From Isoetes taiwanensis (taxonomy: Eukaryota; Streptophyta; Lycopodiopsida; Isoetales; Isoetaceae), in NCBI GenBank assembly GCA_021234155.1, contig JAJEKV010000003.1:11222413-11286412 (forward strand): 64,000 nucleotides of DNA, written 5' to 3'. The translations under genes were made by a program, and so were the position numbers. The notes below the pieces were generated by a model that worked only from the letters and a program-made list of their open reading frames with translations, ran no database searches and was not told the origin of the DNA. Shown here piece by piece: positions 36,607 to 47,131 of this stretch. The first letter of the stretch is position 1. Every line of letters begins with the position of its first letter.

Positions 36607-37324
36607 ACCCGCGGTGGAGCAACAACAGGTGTCGTAAAATCCATAAAATCGTCCTGACAGAACTCTGCAAGTTCATAAAGGATCTCTGCTTCCGCTTGCT
36701 ACGGATGTCGGCTATAACTCGATAGGCCCACATGATGTCTTCTAGAAGAAGATACTCTTGATTATTCAAGAGGATAGTGGGTAAAAGATCTAGCCCTGCG
36801 AGCTTACGAGCTTGGTCACGGGGTGTCGGTGCCTCCATGGCTACCTGCTTCCATCGAACGAAATCATCCTCATCGACGACGTCATCATCCTCTGGTTCAG
36901 AAGGTAATGGTGTCGTCGACTGCTCTGAGGGTGTCTGAACATTCTCTATATACTGATCCATAACTATTGCCAACGCGAAACGAGCTTCATAGCAAAGTTC
37001 GCGGTCTATGCTAACAATAGGGAGATCCACTCCTCTTCTCCTGATACCCTTGAGAACATTCCGTGCATGTTCATCATCTCCCAACATTGCTATAAAGGTG
37101 TTGGAGTTAAGGTAGAGCTGAGAGTCTGCCTCATTAGGTTCACACTCAGGTACGATTTCTTCGAAGAAGAACTCAAGGAAATGAGCGTAATCAGGATGTG
37201 CCTGCATGTTGTGGATAAGATCCACTTGCTGGAGCAAGTACGGATGCAGGGTCTCAAAGGGAACCGCAGGGTCCCAGTGTTCACCGTCCAGGTACCATTG
37301 TTGGAGTGTAGGGCGATCCATCAT
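36584..37324 (-). CDS. Second retroelement reading frame, acidic protein of unknown function
   Basis: A 246-residue open frame starting MMDRPTLQQWYLDGEHWD. It is rich in Leu and acidic residues, with a strongly acidic patch SEPEDDDVVDEDDF around residue 145 and a basic ADIRSKRKQRSF segment near 207. No zinc knuckle, protease, reverse transcriptase or integrase motif is visible. It lies 274 bp downstream of the histone-like frame on the same strand, inside the same LTR element. The last ~25 residues run into the duplicated minisatellite flank, so the true C-terminus may have been lost. Unknown function; no family recognised. Confidence 0.5.
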   Translation of the reverse strand: MMDRPTLQQWYLDGEHWDPAVPFETLHPYLLQQVDLIHNMQAHPDYAHFLEFFFEEIVPECEPNEADSQLYLNSNTFIAMLGDDEHARNVLKGIRRRGVDLPIVSIDRELCYEARFALAIVMDQYIENVQTPSEQSTTPLPSEPEDDDVVDEDDFVRWKQVAMEAPTPRDQARKLAGLDLLPTILLNNQEYLLLEDIMWAYRVIADIRSKRKQRSFMNLQSSVRTILWILRHLLLLHRGLVTCHAK

Positions 37325-37380
37325 GAAGAAGGAGCAAGGGAGGAGGAGGAAAGGCGCTGAAGGAAAAGAAGCAAGATGAA

Positions 37381-37436
37381 ACCCTAATGGTCAAAAAGTG
37401 ACTTTATAGTCATTATGACGTCACTTTTGACACGTG
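37381..37436 (-). promoter_or_regulatory. Internal promoter-like block upstream of the acidic reading frame
   Basis: Read on the minus strand, 60-110 bp upstream of the ATG at 37324, this block holds a CACGTG G-box, TGACGTCA (containing the ACGTCA hexamer typical of plant histone promoters), CTATAAAG as a TATA box, and AGGGTTTCATC, with AAACCCTAA (telo-box) on the other strand. The TATA region sits inside an inverted repeat (37390-37402 GTCAAAAAGTGAC and 37420-37431 GTCACTTTTGAC). Function is inferred. Confidence 0.5.
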
Positions 37437-37597
37437 CTTCCAGAAAAAATTAATAATATTATTTATTTAATAAAACATTAAAATACACAATTTAATTCCA
37501 TATTCCCAAGAAAGAGTGTTTACATGGATAACTCATATCAAGTTTATACAATGTTTAAGGAAAAAAAAAGTAAAAACTTAATGCTAATCTCCTGCAA

Positions 37598-39040
37598 CTA
37601 ATTGAAGTCTCCTCGAATCCTTCGTGCCAGTTGAAGATCCTTGGGCATAATAGTCACCCGCTTCGCGTGGATGGCACATAGGTTCGCATCACCCAAAATT
37701 TCAATAAGATAGGCTTCAGCAGCCTCCTGTAAAGCAAGTAGGGCAAAAGCTTGGAACCTCATGTCCGTCTTAAATTCTTGGGTAATTTCTCAGACAAGGC
37801 GCTGGAAAGGTAGCCGGCGTATCAGGAGCTCTGTAGTCTTCTGGTATTTTCGTATTTCGCGCAATGCTACAATGCCTGGCCGATACTATGGGGCTTCTTC
37901 GGCTTGGCGGACGGTCTGACCAATGGTACAGTCTTGCCAGCGGTTGAAGGGTGCTTGGCCTTCTGTACTATTCTTTCACGACGATCTGCGGCCGTATTCT
38001 TCCCAATCTCGGCATCCCGTTGTAGCCTAGTCTTGTAATGGACACCTCCCTTCGTGGGCTTAGTGTACTTCCTCTTGCGTCTAGCCACCCGCTCTTCCAC
38101 TTCTTGAACTATATTCTGAACTGCTCCGTTTGGGCAGCTTCCTCGGCTCTACAAATAGCCTCTCTCTCAGCATCCCTGGCCTCACATTCCTGGCGCACCT
38201 GGGTTCGCCCCCGGGGGATCCACCTTCTTTATAAGGGATATGCCACCTGCGTACATAGGGTAGCCGAAAAACCCCTAGTATACGTATTTATAATAGGAAA
38301 ATTTGACCCCTTTCCGTGTGGTTTTACAACTAGAAGAACATCCCAAAACCCCTATGACCCCTAGTATACATACGGAAAAGGGTAAAAAATCGCCCCCTCC
38401 CATTGATGCACGTGGTTTTGACAGGTTTCACAAGGTGACGCCCCCTTGGGTTCGCCGCGCTATCTCAGCATGATAGCGGCCCGGTCGAGCTTGCATGTCG
38501 GCCTCGATAATGTCCATCCGATCCTGTGTAAAATCAGGTGGGACAGTCTCGAATACAAAACTGTTGGAAGCCCCATCCCAATAAAAAGGGATAGTGATCT
38601 AAATACATGAGGACATGGCCCCTCCCTAAGTAGTAGAACCGCGCGGCTCTCTCCTCTGGGATACCACTGGCAATTTGTTGCAGGTCCTCTATCCTTGCAA
38701 GGACCATAACCCTCTGGGCTTCTATTAGTGCAAGCTCTATGGGGTCCTCATCTGGGCTCGCCAGCGGTTAGAACTTAACGATGGTATAGGCTGGATCAGG
38801 CTGCTCTAGCAGAGTATAAGACTCATTGGCCGCACTCAACTTCATAAGGAACCGCTCCGAGAAATGGAAGATAGGATATGGAATCCTACGATTCTCAGCA
38901 AAATGGGTACCCAGAAGGTCTAGAACAAGGTCGACCATGTCGCTATCGTCTGCGAGATGATCTACAAGTACGCTATAAAGCTGGTAAACACTCATCTTTT
39001 TCAGGTCAACAGTGAGCTTAAAGCGCGGCATGGTGAACAA
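37598..39040 (-). pseudogene. Retroelement Gag-like reading frame fused to a histone H3 fold
   Basis: Following the minus strand from the ATG at 39040: an unrecognised domain (MPRFKLTVDLKKMSVYQLYS), an in-frame TAA at 38770, a continuing frame (PIELALIEAQRVMVLARIED), a frameshift near 38570, an Arg/Glu-rich likely coiled coil (RQECEARDAEREAICRAEEA), a frameshift near 38118, a basic linker (EERVARRKRKYTKPTKGG), and then KPKKPH. A single-base loss at about 37887 precedes [20 protein letters not shown]. The H3 fold then runs to RIRGDFN and a TAG at 37600-37598, interrupted only by TGA at 37792-37790 in place of an Arg codon. The fold keeps helix [47 protein letters not shown] and LQLARRIRG. The canonical H3 tail is absent. 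Loop 1 has H3 length and no CenH3-type Trp. Non-functional in this copy. Confidence 0.85.
38210..38446. mobile_element. 237-bp MITE-like insertion with 10-bp target duplication (Mutator-like)
   Basis: Identical 10-mers TGGGTTCGCC flank the segment at 38200-38209 and 38447-38456. Ends are CCCGGGGGATCCACC and GGTGACGCCCCCT, an imperfect inverted repeat. Removing the insert and one duplicate restores the retroelement frame (ARRTQVRQ). A 10-bp duplication with GC-rich inverted ends fits small Mutator-like elements. Non-coding; contains internal repeats of CCCCTAGTATAC with TACG. Confidence 0.75.
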
Positions 39041-39258
39041 GTGGCGGTAGGTGCTATTACCAGAAAGTATGGCGCTTGGGAAAAGTTAGGTTGGCGCTAG
39101 ACTCTATGTGGAGGCGCTAGGGTGTTGGGGTATAAACAGGGTGCAGAGTAAGGTCGGCTATGGCGGCGTTGGAGCTCGGGTCCATCGGCTATGGCGGAAG
39201 CAAGGCGACAAGGGAAACACACTTTCAAAAGAAACAAGTTCAAAACTAAACCCCCTTT

Positions 39259-39302
39259 TAAAAAAAAAAAAAAAAAAAAAATACTTTTTTTTTTTTTTTT
39301 TT
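39259..39302. repeat. A-run facing T-run
   Basis: About 23 A followed by TAC and about 20 T, able to form an AT hairpin. It lies in the leader of the retroelement between primer site and first reading frame. Confidence 0.8.
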
Positions 39303-39739
39303 AAAACGCTGTGATTTTATACGGCGGACCATATAGGTGCGCTGAGTGTGAAATACGATCTTAACTTTGGATTCTAAGCACATCAATAGCAGCCAGCGCA
39401 CCTTTTGACTTTGGGCCTTGGGGTCGCCATCTTTGCCTCGAGAAACGTGCCCCCTAGGGTAATTGGGATGTGCCGGAGCCGCTGGAGCAATTTCTGCCTC
39501 CATCCGAGCTACCCACTAAAAGTTACGGCCCATCTAAACTTGGGTCTTCTAATTACACCATTTCCCCACCAAATTCACCCTAAACTTCCTAAATCTCAAA
39601 CAATTTATTACATACACCTAGCACAAAGACTAAATCACCGAAAAGTTAGGCAGTCCAGCTAAACTCAAACTCCCACGTAACTACCGAACTAACGGTTAAA
39701 ACTTTGGTCAGTGCTATGATTTCGGTCACCCAAAATCAC

Positions 39740-39753
39740 GGCTCTGATACCAC
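39740..39753 (-). promoter_or_regulatory. Primer-binding site of the minus-strand LTR element
   Basis: On the minus strand the LTR end CGTCACA is followed by G and then TGGTATCAGAGCC, complementary to the 3' end of plant initiator-Met tRNA, the usual primer for plant Copia and many Gypsy-type elements. It fixes the element's orientation: internal region to the left. Confidence 0.85.
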
Positions 39754-41889
39754 TGTGACGCTCCCTGAACATATACGGCACTCCGGACGTATACATACAG
39801 GGACTTTCCCCTCTCATGGCAAACAACTCGCCATGAGCAGGGCCCTCCGTCTACCTCGGACTACCCGCGTAGCAGATACCCGGGGGAAGGACACGGAGGT
39901 GTCATTCCAGTCCATACCTTCAATGGATCTCCTATATCGTGGAAGCGTGAATACAAGGTTAGCACACAGCATAATCATATAATAAATAACCATCAGGAAG
40001 GGTGGCACATCCATCCAACTAATAGAACAGAGAAGGTACATCTAATACTAAGGAAAACATCCCAAACCCAAGGTTCTACCCCGGCTCAGTCTCCATAGGT
40101 CTCAGGAGATCAGCAAACAGAATCTTAACATGGCGTTGGCTGGCATAGAACATTGGCTCGGGTTGTCCACTGCATCCGCCCCTCCTGTGCACACTTTGCA
40201 GATGAGCTGAATCAAGCTATGGCGCCATTGTAGTCTTCCGGAGACGCAATCCCAAGGAATCACCCTTCGGGACTACTCCGGGTTACATCTCCCCAGTCCG
40301 ATGAGGCAGGTCAGAGAAGTGTCCCCTTCCAGAGTCGCAGTGAATCCATGGGTGAACTAGAGGAGGAGATCCATCAGCATCTCCTTCCGTACCCGACTTA
40401 CTCCCCTAACTTTATCATCAAAGTACAAGATGCCCCATACGGGTCACACCTCTGTACCCAGGGAGTGTCAGACCCATACCCGCCCTCGTGGCCCAGGCTA
40501 TTAGGCCTAGCTCACTGAAGGAGTTCCCGTAGCCTTTTATGCTCAGGCGAGACCCCACCCCACACTTCATCACTACGGCCCCTTATCTGATGCTTCAATG
40601 ATGCCATAGATTCCACAGCTCGGTGGTGTGATGATTAACTATCGAGTGCAGGCGTGTGATTTGGTTTAAGTCAAATCATGGAATGGCCTTTTAGGTTAGG
40701 CTTACGGCTACCACTCCCGGTAGTGGGTTGAGTCCCGCCTAGACCCTTAAATGTGACGGGATGATTTGGGCGAAAACCAAATCACCGCGCTCGCACTGAT
40801 AGTTAATCATCACACTACTGTCACATTTAAGGGTCTAGACGGGACTCGAACCCACTACCTGCGAGTGGTAGCCGCAGCCTAACCGAAAAGGCCACGCGAT
40901 GATTTGGACGAAAACCAAATCACACGCTCGGACTGATAGTTAATCATCATACTATCCTCCCCTCAAGGCCCCCTCCTTGAAGGCTTGCAACCCGGGGAAT
41001 TGGGGGACCGAACTTTCGATCCGCAAGGTGCTTGACCAGGGAGTGTGATGACAACCATCTGGACCCCCAACCCTATTACAAGTTGCCCACACCACTAGGG
41101 CATGAGTTGTCCAAATCATACTGTCACATTTAAGGGTCTAGACGGGACTCGAACCCACTACCTCTGGAGTGGTAGCCGTGCAGCCTAACCGAAAAAGGCC
41201 ACGATGATTTGGACGAAACCAAATCACACGCTCCAGACCTGATAGTTAATCATCACAGGTGGGATCTTGTACACAGGCCGCAAGTAATGGGTATTACTGG
41301 ATCTAATAGAAGCATACTAAATAAACATAGGTTACAGAGGTCTCTATCCCCCTCCCCCCCCCAATCCCTGTTTTCTGGAAGAACTAGCAGAGATGCTACC
41401 AAAGATACATCCATCCATCACGGTACATAATCAAGAGCTAAGAACAGTTCTAACTATCAAACAAGGGTTATTCAACATCAAAAGATCAACAAAGAAGCCT
41501 GGCAGAGGCGCTGGCCCTGGAAACCCCAAGTTAACCTATTCACTAACCCAAATTACGACTGGAACCGTTGTCATGTGGAATCTCCATGCTTGAATAGGCT
41601 GGGCGCTCAACTGCTCCTGCTCCTTGGTTCGATTTGGGGCAAAATTGGGATAGGGATCCAATTTGCTACCTCAAATTAGAATCCTTATTCTGGCCAATCG
41701 AGTTTGGCCAGGTGTCTCTTAACTAATTAATTAATTAGCCCTTAATTAAACCCCTTATTAATTTAGCATAGCTAAATTAATCCTTTGTGGTTAACCCCAT
41801 AGGTTACATACCCCCATGATGGCGTATCCTCGGCCCGTGACGTGTCAATATATTTATACATACACCGTATAAATATGTAGAACGTCACA
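39754..41889 (-). mobile_element. Long terminal repeat (5' LTR) of the histone-carrying retroelement
   Basis: Bounded by TGTGACG at 39754 and CGTCACA at 41889: a 7-bp inverted terminus with TG..CA ends, 2,136 bp. Adjacent primer-binding site on the left confirms it as the 5' LTR of a minus-strand element. The matching 3' LTR is not found to the left within this window; the internal region instead breaks into minisatellite at about 36.6 kb. The LTR carries three tRNA-related repeats (40.6-41.26 kb). Its opening resembles that of the LTR at 47132 (both have CGTAT[A/G]CATACAGG near the start), suggesting related families. Confidence 0.8.
40626..41258. repeat. Three tRNA-related SINE-like copies inside the LTR, two inverted against one
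   Basis: Copy A (about 40626-40758, plus), copy B (about 40817-40968, minus) and copy C (about 41121-41258, minus), with an extra half copy at 40765-40816 (minus). Each has an A-box-like TGGCCTTTTCGGTTAGGC and a B-box-like GTGGGTTCGAGTCCC, ends near TTAAATGTGACAG, and opens with GTGTGATGATTAACTATCAG. The B-box of copy A is slightly degraded (GGTTGAGTCCC). No poly(A) tail is evident. Confidence 0.65.
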
Positions 41890-42082
41890 CCATCTGTTAA
41901 ATTAGCTGAAAAAAAAACGTATATCAACCCTTGCCTTAAAAATTTTACATGCCGGGTTTTCAATTTTCTGATCCCAAAATTTCGCTTTTTCGCCGGATTT
42001 TGATGCTACATGCGGCCACAGAAAAGAGGACACCCACTCCCAAAAACATTTTAAGTAAGTAGATAAGCACACAAGTTTGTTG

Positions 42083-42745
42083 GCATGTTTGAGCCACCTT
42101 GGCATGTTTGAGCCTAGGTGGCATGTTGAGCCACCTTGGCATGTTGGAGCCTAGGTGGCATGTTGGAGCCACCTAGGCATGTTTGAGCCTAGGTGGCATG
42201 TTTGAGCCACCTTGGCATGTTGGAGCCTAGGTGCCATGTTGGAGCCACCTTGGCATGTTGGAGCCCAGGTGGCATATTTGAGCCACCTTGACATGTTTGA
42301 GCCTAGGTGGCATGTTTGAGCCACCTTGGCATGTTGGAGCCTAGGTGGCATATTTGAGCCACCTTGGCATGTTGGAGCCTAGGTGGCATGTTGAGCCACC
42401 TTGGCATGTTGGAGCCTAGGTGGCATGTTTGAGCCAACTTGGCATGTTGGAGCCCACGTGGCATGTTTGAGCCACCTTGGCATGTTTGAGCCACCTTGGC
42501 ATGTTGGAGCCTAGGTGGCATGTTGGAGCCACCTTGGCATGTTGGAGCCTAGGTGGCATGTTTGAGCCACCTTGGCATGTTGGAGCCTAGGTGGCATATT
42601 TGAGCCACCTTGGCATGTTGGAGCCTAGGTGGCATGTTTGAGCCACCTTGGCATGTTAGAGCTTAGGTGGCATGTTTGAGCCACCTTGGCATGTTGGAGC
42701 CTAGGGGCATGTGTTGGAGCCCACGTGGCATGTTTGAGCCATGTT
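42083..42745. repeat. GGCATGTT minisatellite, forward orientation, second array
   Basis: About 33 units, more regular than the 31.3-kb array: a 38-40-bp dimer GAGCCACCTTGGCATGTTGG + AGCCTAGGTGGCATGTTT. The GCCACCT/AGGTGGC arms of each dimer can pair. No gene. Confidence 0.95.
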
Positions 42746-42947
42746 TGAGTGTCACATCATCTTTGCCATCTTTGTTTGTTCGTGCCACAAGGGTAACGAC
42801 ATGCCCTGCCAACTCTTGGCCACTTGTGGCAAGGGGAGCAGCCCATAACGTGAACCCTACATTTTTTGCATCGAGACGGAGACAAACACGCCCGAGAGTT
42901 TGCATAGGGTGGGTCATCATCACGTCCACATCACCCATATCTTGCCA

Positions 42948-43060
42948 TGTCACCAGAAATTTGCCACATCAACCCATGGAAAACCAAAGTTGCACATTTT
43001 TTTTATTTTTGGCCTAGTCAAAAGTTGGCCTTGCTTACTTGGCATGACATGTCACCAATG
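42948..43060. repeat. Second copy of the minisatellite flank
   Basis: Near-identical to 36490-36606. Here it is separated from the minisatellite by about 200 bp of unrelated sequence. Confidence 0.85.
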
Positions 43061-43151
43061 GCATGCCACATCAACATGTGCATGTCAACTTTTGCAAGAA
43101 ATACCTTTCGCCACATCATCATGCCACTTTTGCCTGTCATTCATGAGAACT

Positions 43152-43355
43152 GCTGAACAACGACGAATCAGGGAGCCTAGAAGGCCGTCTCTGCTTTGGC
43201 GCCATAGATGAACCTCCGCCTTGTCGAAAACAAGGGAGGAAAAAACTGCTGAAGAAATAGCCTTGCTTTACGAAGACAACGTCGGATCAGAGAGGCTAGG
43301 AGGCCGTCTCTCCTTCGTCGCTATAGCCGAGCTCCGCCTTGACGAAAACAGGGGA
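43152..43355. repeat. Diverged tandem duplication, about 120-bp period
   Basis: Two copies share GAGGCTAGgAGGCCGTCTCT and CCTCCGCCTTGtCGAAAACA with about 80% match by eye. No coding interpretation. Confidence 0.6.
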
Positions 43356-43399
43356 GAAAACAAAAGGGGGGGGATTGGCTCCCCCCTTCCATGTTGTGG

Positions 43400-43510
43400 G
43401 GGGATGCCCACCGGTCGCACATTCCGGTGTGGCCGGTGACCCGCTCCCGGCGCCGTCGGTCGCGGGGCCCCACCGGTCCACACCAGAATGTGCTCCCGGT
43501 GGGCATCCCC
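43400..43510. repeat. Long hairpin: 33-bp inverted arms around a 45-bp GC-rich loop
   Basis: Arm 43400-43432 (GGGGATGCCCACCGG...) is the reverse complement of 43478-43510 with about three mismatches. The loop is strongly GC-rich (CCCGGCGCCGTCGG). It could be a small foldback element; no target duplication was found. Confidence 0.75.
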
Positions 43511-43514
43511 CATA

Positions 43515-44990
43515 CATGCACGTATTTGCACATTTTTGTGTATTTAGTGCTCATATATGCTCATATGTTAAGTGAAATCTGGGCCGCATAATTTAGGGCG
43601 CGGTCCCATCAAATGACCGAGATTAACGGTTCAGATTTGGAAGAGACTAACGGTCAGGATTTTGATCCTTGTATTATCATGCTATTGGTTGGGTCACTTT
43701 CCCGCCTCGATAGTTTTGCCGCCTCACCTACTCTCAAATCCTTTTCTTAGTTTTTTCATGGTGGACGCTCAGGTTTATCATGGCGCTCACGATTTTGGTG
43801 ATGGCGCTCAAGATTTTAAGCAGTTGCCAGGCCGGTTTTGCTGTAGAACAGGGCTTGGATCTAAGGATGCTTGGAGCTTTCGACCTTTTGCTTTCTTAAC
43901 GGTTTGGGTCGGATTAGTTACTACTGAGTTTTTGGAGTCGATACTCTGATATTTGGATTTGTAGCTCTTGTTTTGCATGAAGTTTTTCAAGCCTCTGTTT
44001 ACAGGTTATTGCTCATGAAGAACTTGCTTCCCTCATTGCTCATGCAGAGCCGAACTCCTTGTTTGCTTGTCGCTTGTCGCCGCTAGTTCCGGGCGTCTTT
44101 CAGCCCTTTTCAATCTTAAAAAACAGCCTGCGATTCTGCTTTGGAGTCCAAGTCCCACATTTTTTGCCAAGGTAAATGGTTGTATTTGGGGAAAAGTTAT
44201 TAGATTGAGTGGTTGCTTAGGATTCCTTTGGGTACTTGCTTTTTATGATGTACAAGCTTCCGAACCGTTGTTTTGAACATACTTTTCTTTACTTGTTATC
44301 ATTGTTGTGATTTGCTATCATTCCAATTGGGGTCAATGTGCATCATTGCATGCCTTCAAAGCTCTGCATTAGCTAATCCGACATCTTCAAGCATTCAAGC
44401 AAGCATTCAACCATGCCACATCGGATGCCTCGGATAAGGATTGAATTAAGGTAAAGCTATTTTTCTTTCATTTTGTCTTCTTTGAAAAACATTCTGCTTC
44501 ATCATTCTGTTTTTGCTTTTGTTCTTCCTCGTCGACTAACACTTTCATTTACAATGTGGTTTTGACCAGAGCCATGGCCACGACTTTAGGTTTTTGAATG
44601 GACAATGTAGCGATGGCCAAAGCTTCACTATTAGAGAATGGACAATGTGAAAGGCTGGTTGTGAAGTGGAACGGAAGCAAGAATGGCGAGTACAACATCA
44701 TATATATAATAATTGTCTTTGAATAACAAATTCAAGTTTAGAGTTTCATTCTATTTTTTCTTGTTTATGCCGATTGATAGCACCAAATTGCTACTCCTTT
44801 ATGTTCCATCTTAACGATTGGGACAACTTCAAAAGTTGAAGCTAGGAGCGTAAATGAATGGAGATTTGACCATTTGCCCGGATCTTCTTGCCTGATTTGT
44901 ACCAACATTGCGAAAATATCCAAACAAGGAAAGCTGCCACAGTAAGATTTGAAATGAATGGAGATTTGTACCACTGCCACAGTAAGATCT
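43515..44990. other. Gene-less stretch
   Basis: Several short frames (43662-43949, 44067-44276) lack family resemblance or splice support. No repeats of note. Confidence 0.4.
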
Positions 44991-44995
44991 GGGCT

Positions 44996-45178
<183 letters not shown>

Positions 45179-46019
45179 TAGTTATTGATCCTAGGTTATA
45201 TGCTAAGTTGTTTAAATTTTATCAAGCACTCTAGTGAGTGCTCTAAGCAACTAACAGCGTTAGGCATATTTGCAGAAATCATAGCTGTCTTGCACAAAAT
45301 CAAACAAGAAGGTTGAAATTTAGTTCAAATTTGTATAATCTGATGCTAAAATCACATCAGCTTAATGCTTTGAACCTTAAACAATAAATTTAACTGTTTT
45401 GAATCTTAACCATTACTTTAATTTTTTGATTTAATGATGGTATTTGAAATGCTTAATGGATTTGATTGGGTTCGATTCCCAAAGGCAAGTTGTATTTAAA
45501 GTAAAATATGATTATCAAGGCTTTTAAATTCTAGTGTATACATGTATTTTTTTTTTATGTGTGCCACGTGTCAATCTATGATTGGTTAGACGATATTTTA
45601 AAAACAACACTTATTTTTCCTATATGTCATAATAATATTTTTTATTTAAGAAGGACATGTTGATTTTTTATTAACTATGTACCATATTGTGTAAAAACAA
45701 CCATTGAAAACAATGCAACCTTTTAAAAACTACACGTGAAGACGAAATATCAATATATAGAAAACATGAAATTTTAAAACAATACATGTAGATTTCCTAA
45801 AGATTATGTATCCTTTTTTGGAAAGCCAATGTCAACTTGTAAAAACTACAAGTAGAAAAAGAAAAAACAACACATAGAAAATAAAAAGAGAACTGTCTTC
45901 TTTAGCTTTCCACGTGTACAAATATTCAAACGTACATGTGGTTTTTGGAAGATAAACAATGCGTGGCTCCTCCAAAAAACAACAGTAAAGAAAAAATGAC
46001 ATATAATTTTGCATTGTTC

Positions 46020-46770
46020 CACAGTTATCTTGGTGTTTGATGTCTATTGAATCCTCTGGGGTCGGACTTCTAGGTTCGGTGACCTGGGTTGTTCCGGCAT
46101 TGCTCATGTCATCTGCGTTTCTTTGATTTGTTCTTGTGCTTTGTGACACCGGGCGTGGCATCCGTGGGAAGGGGATGCACGTCAACTCTTGTGACTCCAT
46201 GGTAAGAGGTCCTCCAGTGCCAGACGTGGGCTGAGAAGGGTATACCCATATGAGGTTCACCCCACCAACTCCGTCAACGGGGTCCGGGATGTGAGCTGGC
46301 TGGGCATTGATTTGCTAACAGGGCCTGCATGTAGGCTGGCTGAGCTTCCCACTGTCCCAGAGCTGTGTGTCATAATGGTTTGGTACTTTTACTACTGACG
46401 CTCATGACTTGTATTTCAATTGATTACGTTGTCATTGTCTAGCACTATACTCACATATGTGCTTATGACCTTGTTATTCGAGATTTCCAGGGCAGCAGTG
46501 CATCTGAGGATCGTGGTTGAGCAAAGCTTCTGGATTGACCTGTCCACAGTTAGATGTTATATCGGTTGAGAATAGTGAACTTTTTGGATGTTAATATTAC
46601 ATGATTAGATGGGATTCATAAGCATTTGCCCATTGAGTTTGGAGTATGTAAATTCAATTGTGCAAAAGAAATATTCAATTCTTCACCTATATTATCAACC
46701 TAGAACTAGAAGTGCAAGTATTTACAAGATCCCGAGTTGCTAGGAGGGCCAACTCGGCAGGCTCATCACA
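46020..46770 (+). mobile_element. Truncated 5' LTR of a plus-strand retroelement
   Basis: Matches the last ~820 bp of the LTR at 47132-49303 with indels (a stretch around 48945-49020 is missing here), ending in CATCACA just before a primer-binding site. The first ~1,350 bp of the LTR are absent; upstream sequence is unrelated. A 142-residue minus-strand frame across it is conserved in the other LTR only because of sequence homology. Confidence 0.75.
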
Positions 46771-46771
46771 G

Positions 46772-47131
46772 TTGGTATCAGAGTGTATTGGATCTTTGGG
46801 TATTGACATGGTGGACCATAGATTAAGTTGAGGTTATGGAATGTGTTAATGGCCCTTTTTTCAGAATTATTTGAAGATGATGTTCTAAGCGTATATTGTC
46901 TTGAAGCGTATATTATCCGTGATTGCTATGGGAGCGAGCAATGAGAGAAGTATCCATATAGTCGAATTGCTATGTTGATCTTAAGATAAGGCTTTCCTTG
47001 TGGCATGTCCAGATGGATAGTAGTTTTACTTTTAAGGTGAAGTCTTAATTTGAACTAGAGCTATTCTAGGTTTGAGAAGTTGGAATCACAGAATGCTTCA
47101 ATAAAACTATAATGACCCATAAAGGGGAGAT
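46772..47131 (+). mobile_element. Minimal internal region of the plus-strand LTR element
   Basis: Begins with primer site TTGGTATCAGAGT (46772-46784) and ends with a polypurine tract AAAGGGGAGA (47121-47130) directly before the 3' LTR. Only 360 bp, no reading frame: the element is non-autonomous or has lost gag-pol by deletion. Confidence 0.75.

Noticed and set aside
37598-37890. Centromeric histone CenH3
   Set aside because: Loop 1 has canonical H3 length (EFKTDMRFQ), without the added residues and Trp seen in plant CenH3; a divergent H3 core fused to a foreign N-terminus fits better.
45832-46260. 142-residue minus-strand protein also seen at 48.6-48.8 kb
   Set aside because: Lies within the LTRs of one retroelement; conservation comes from LTR homology, and the frame is open by chance.
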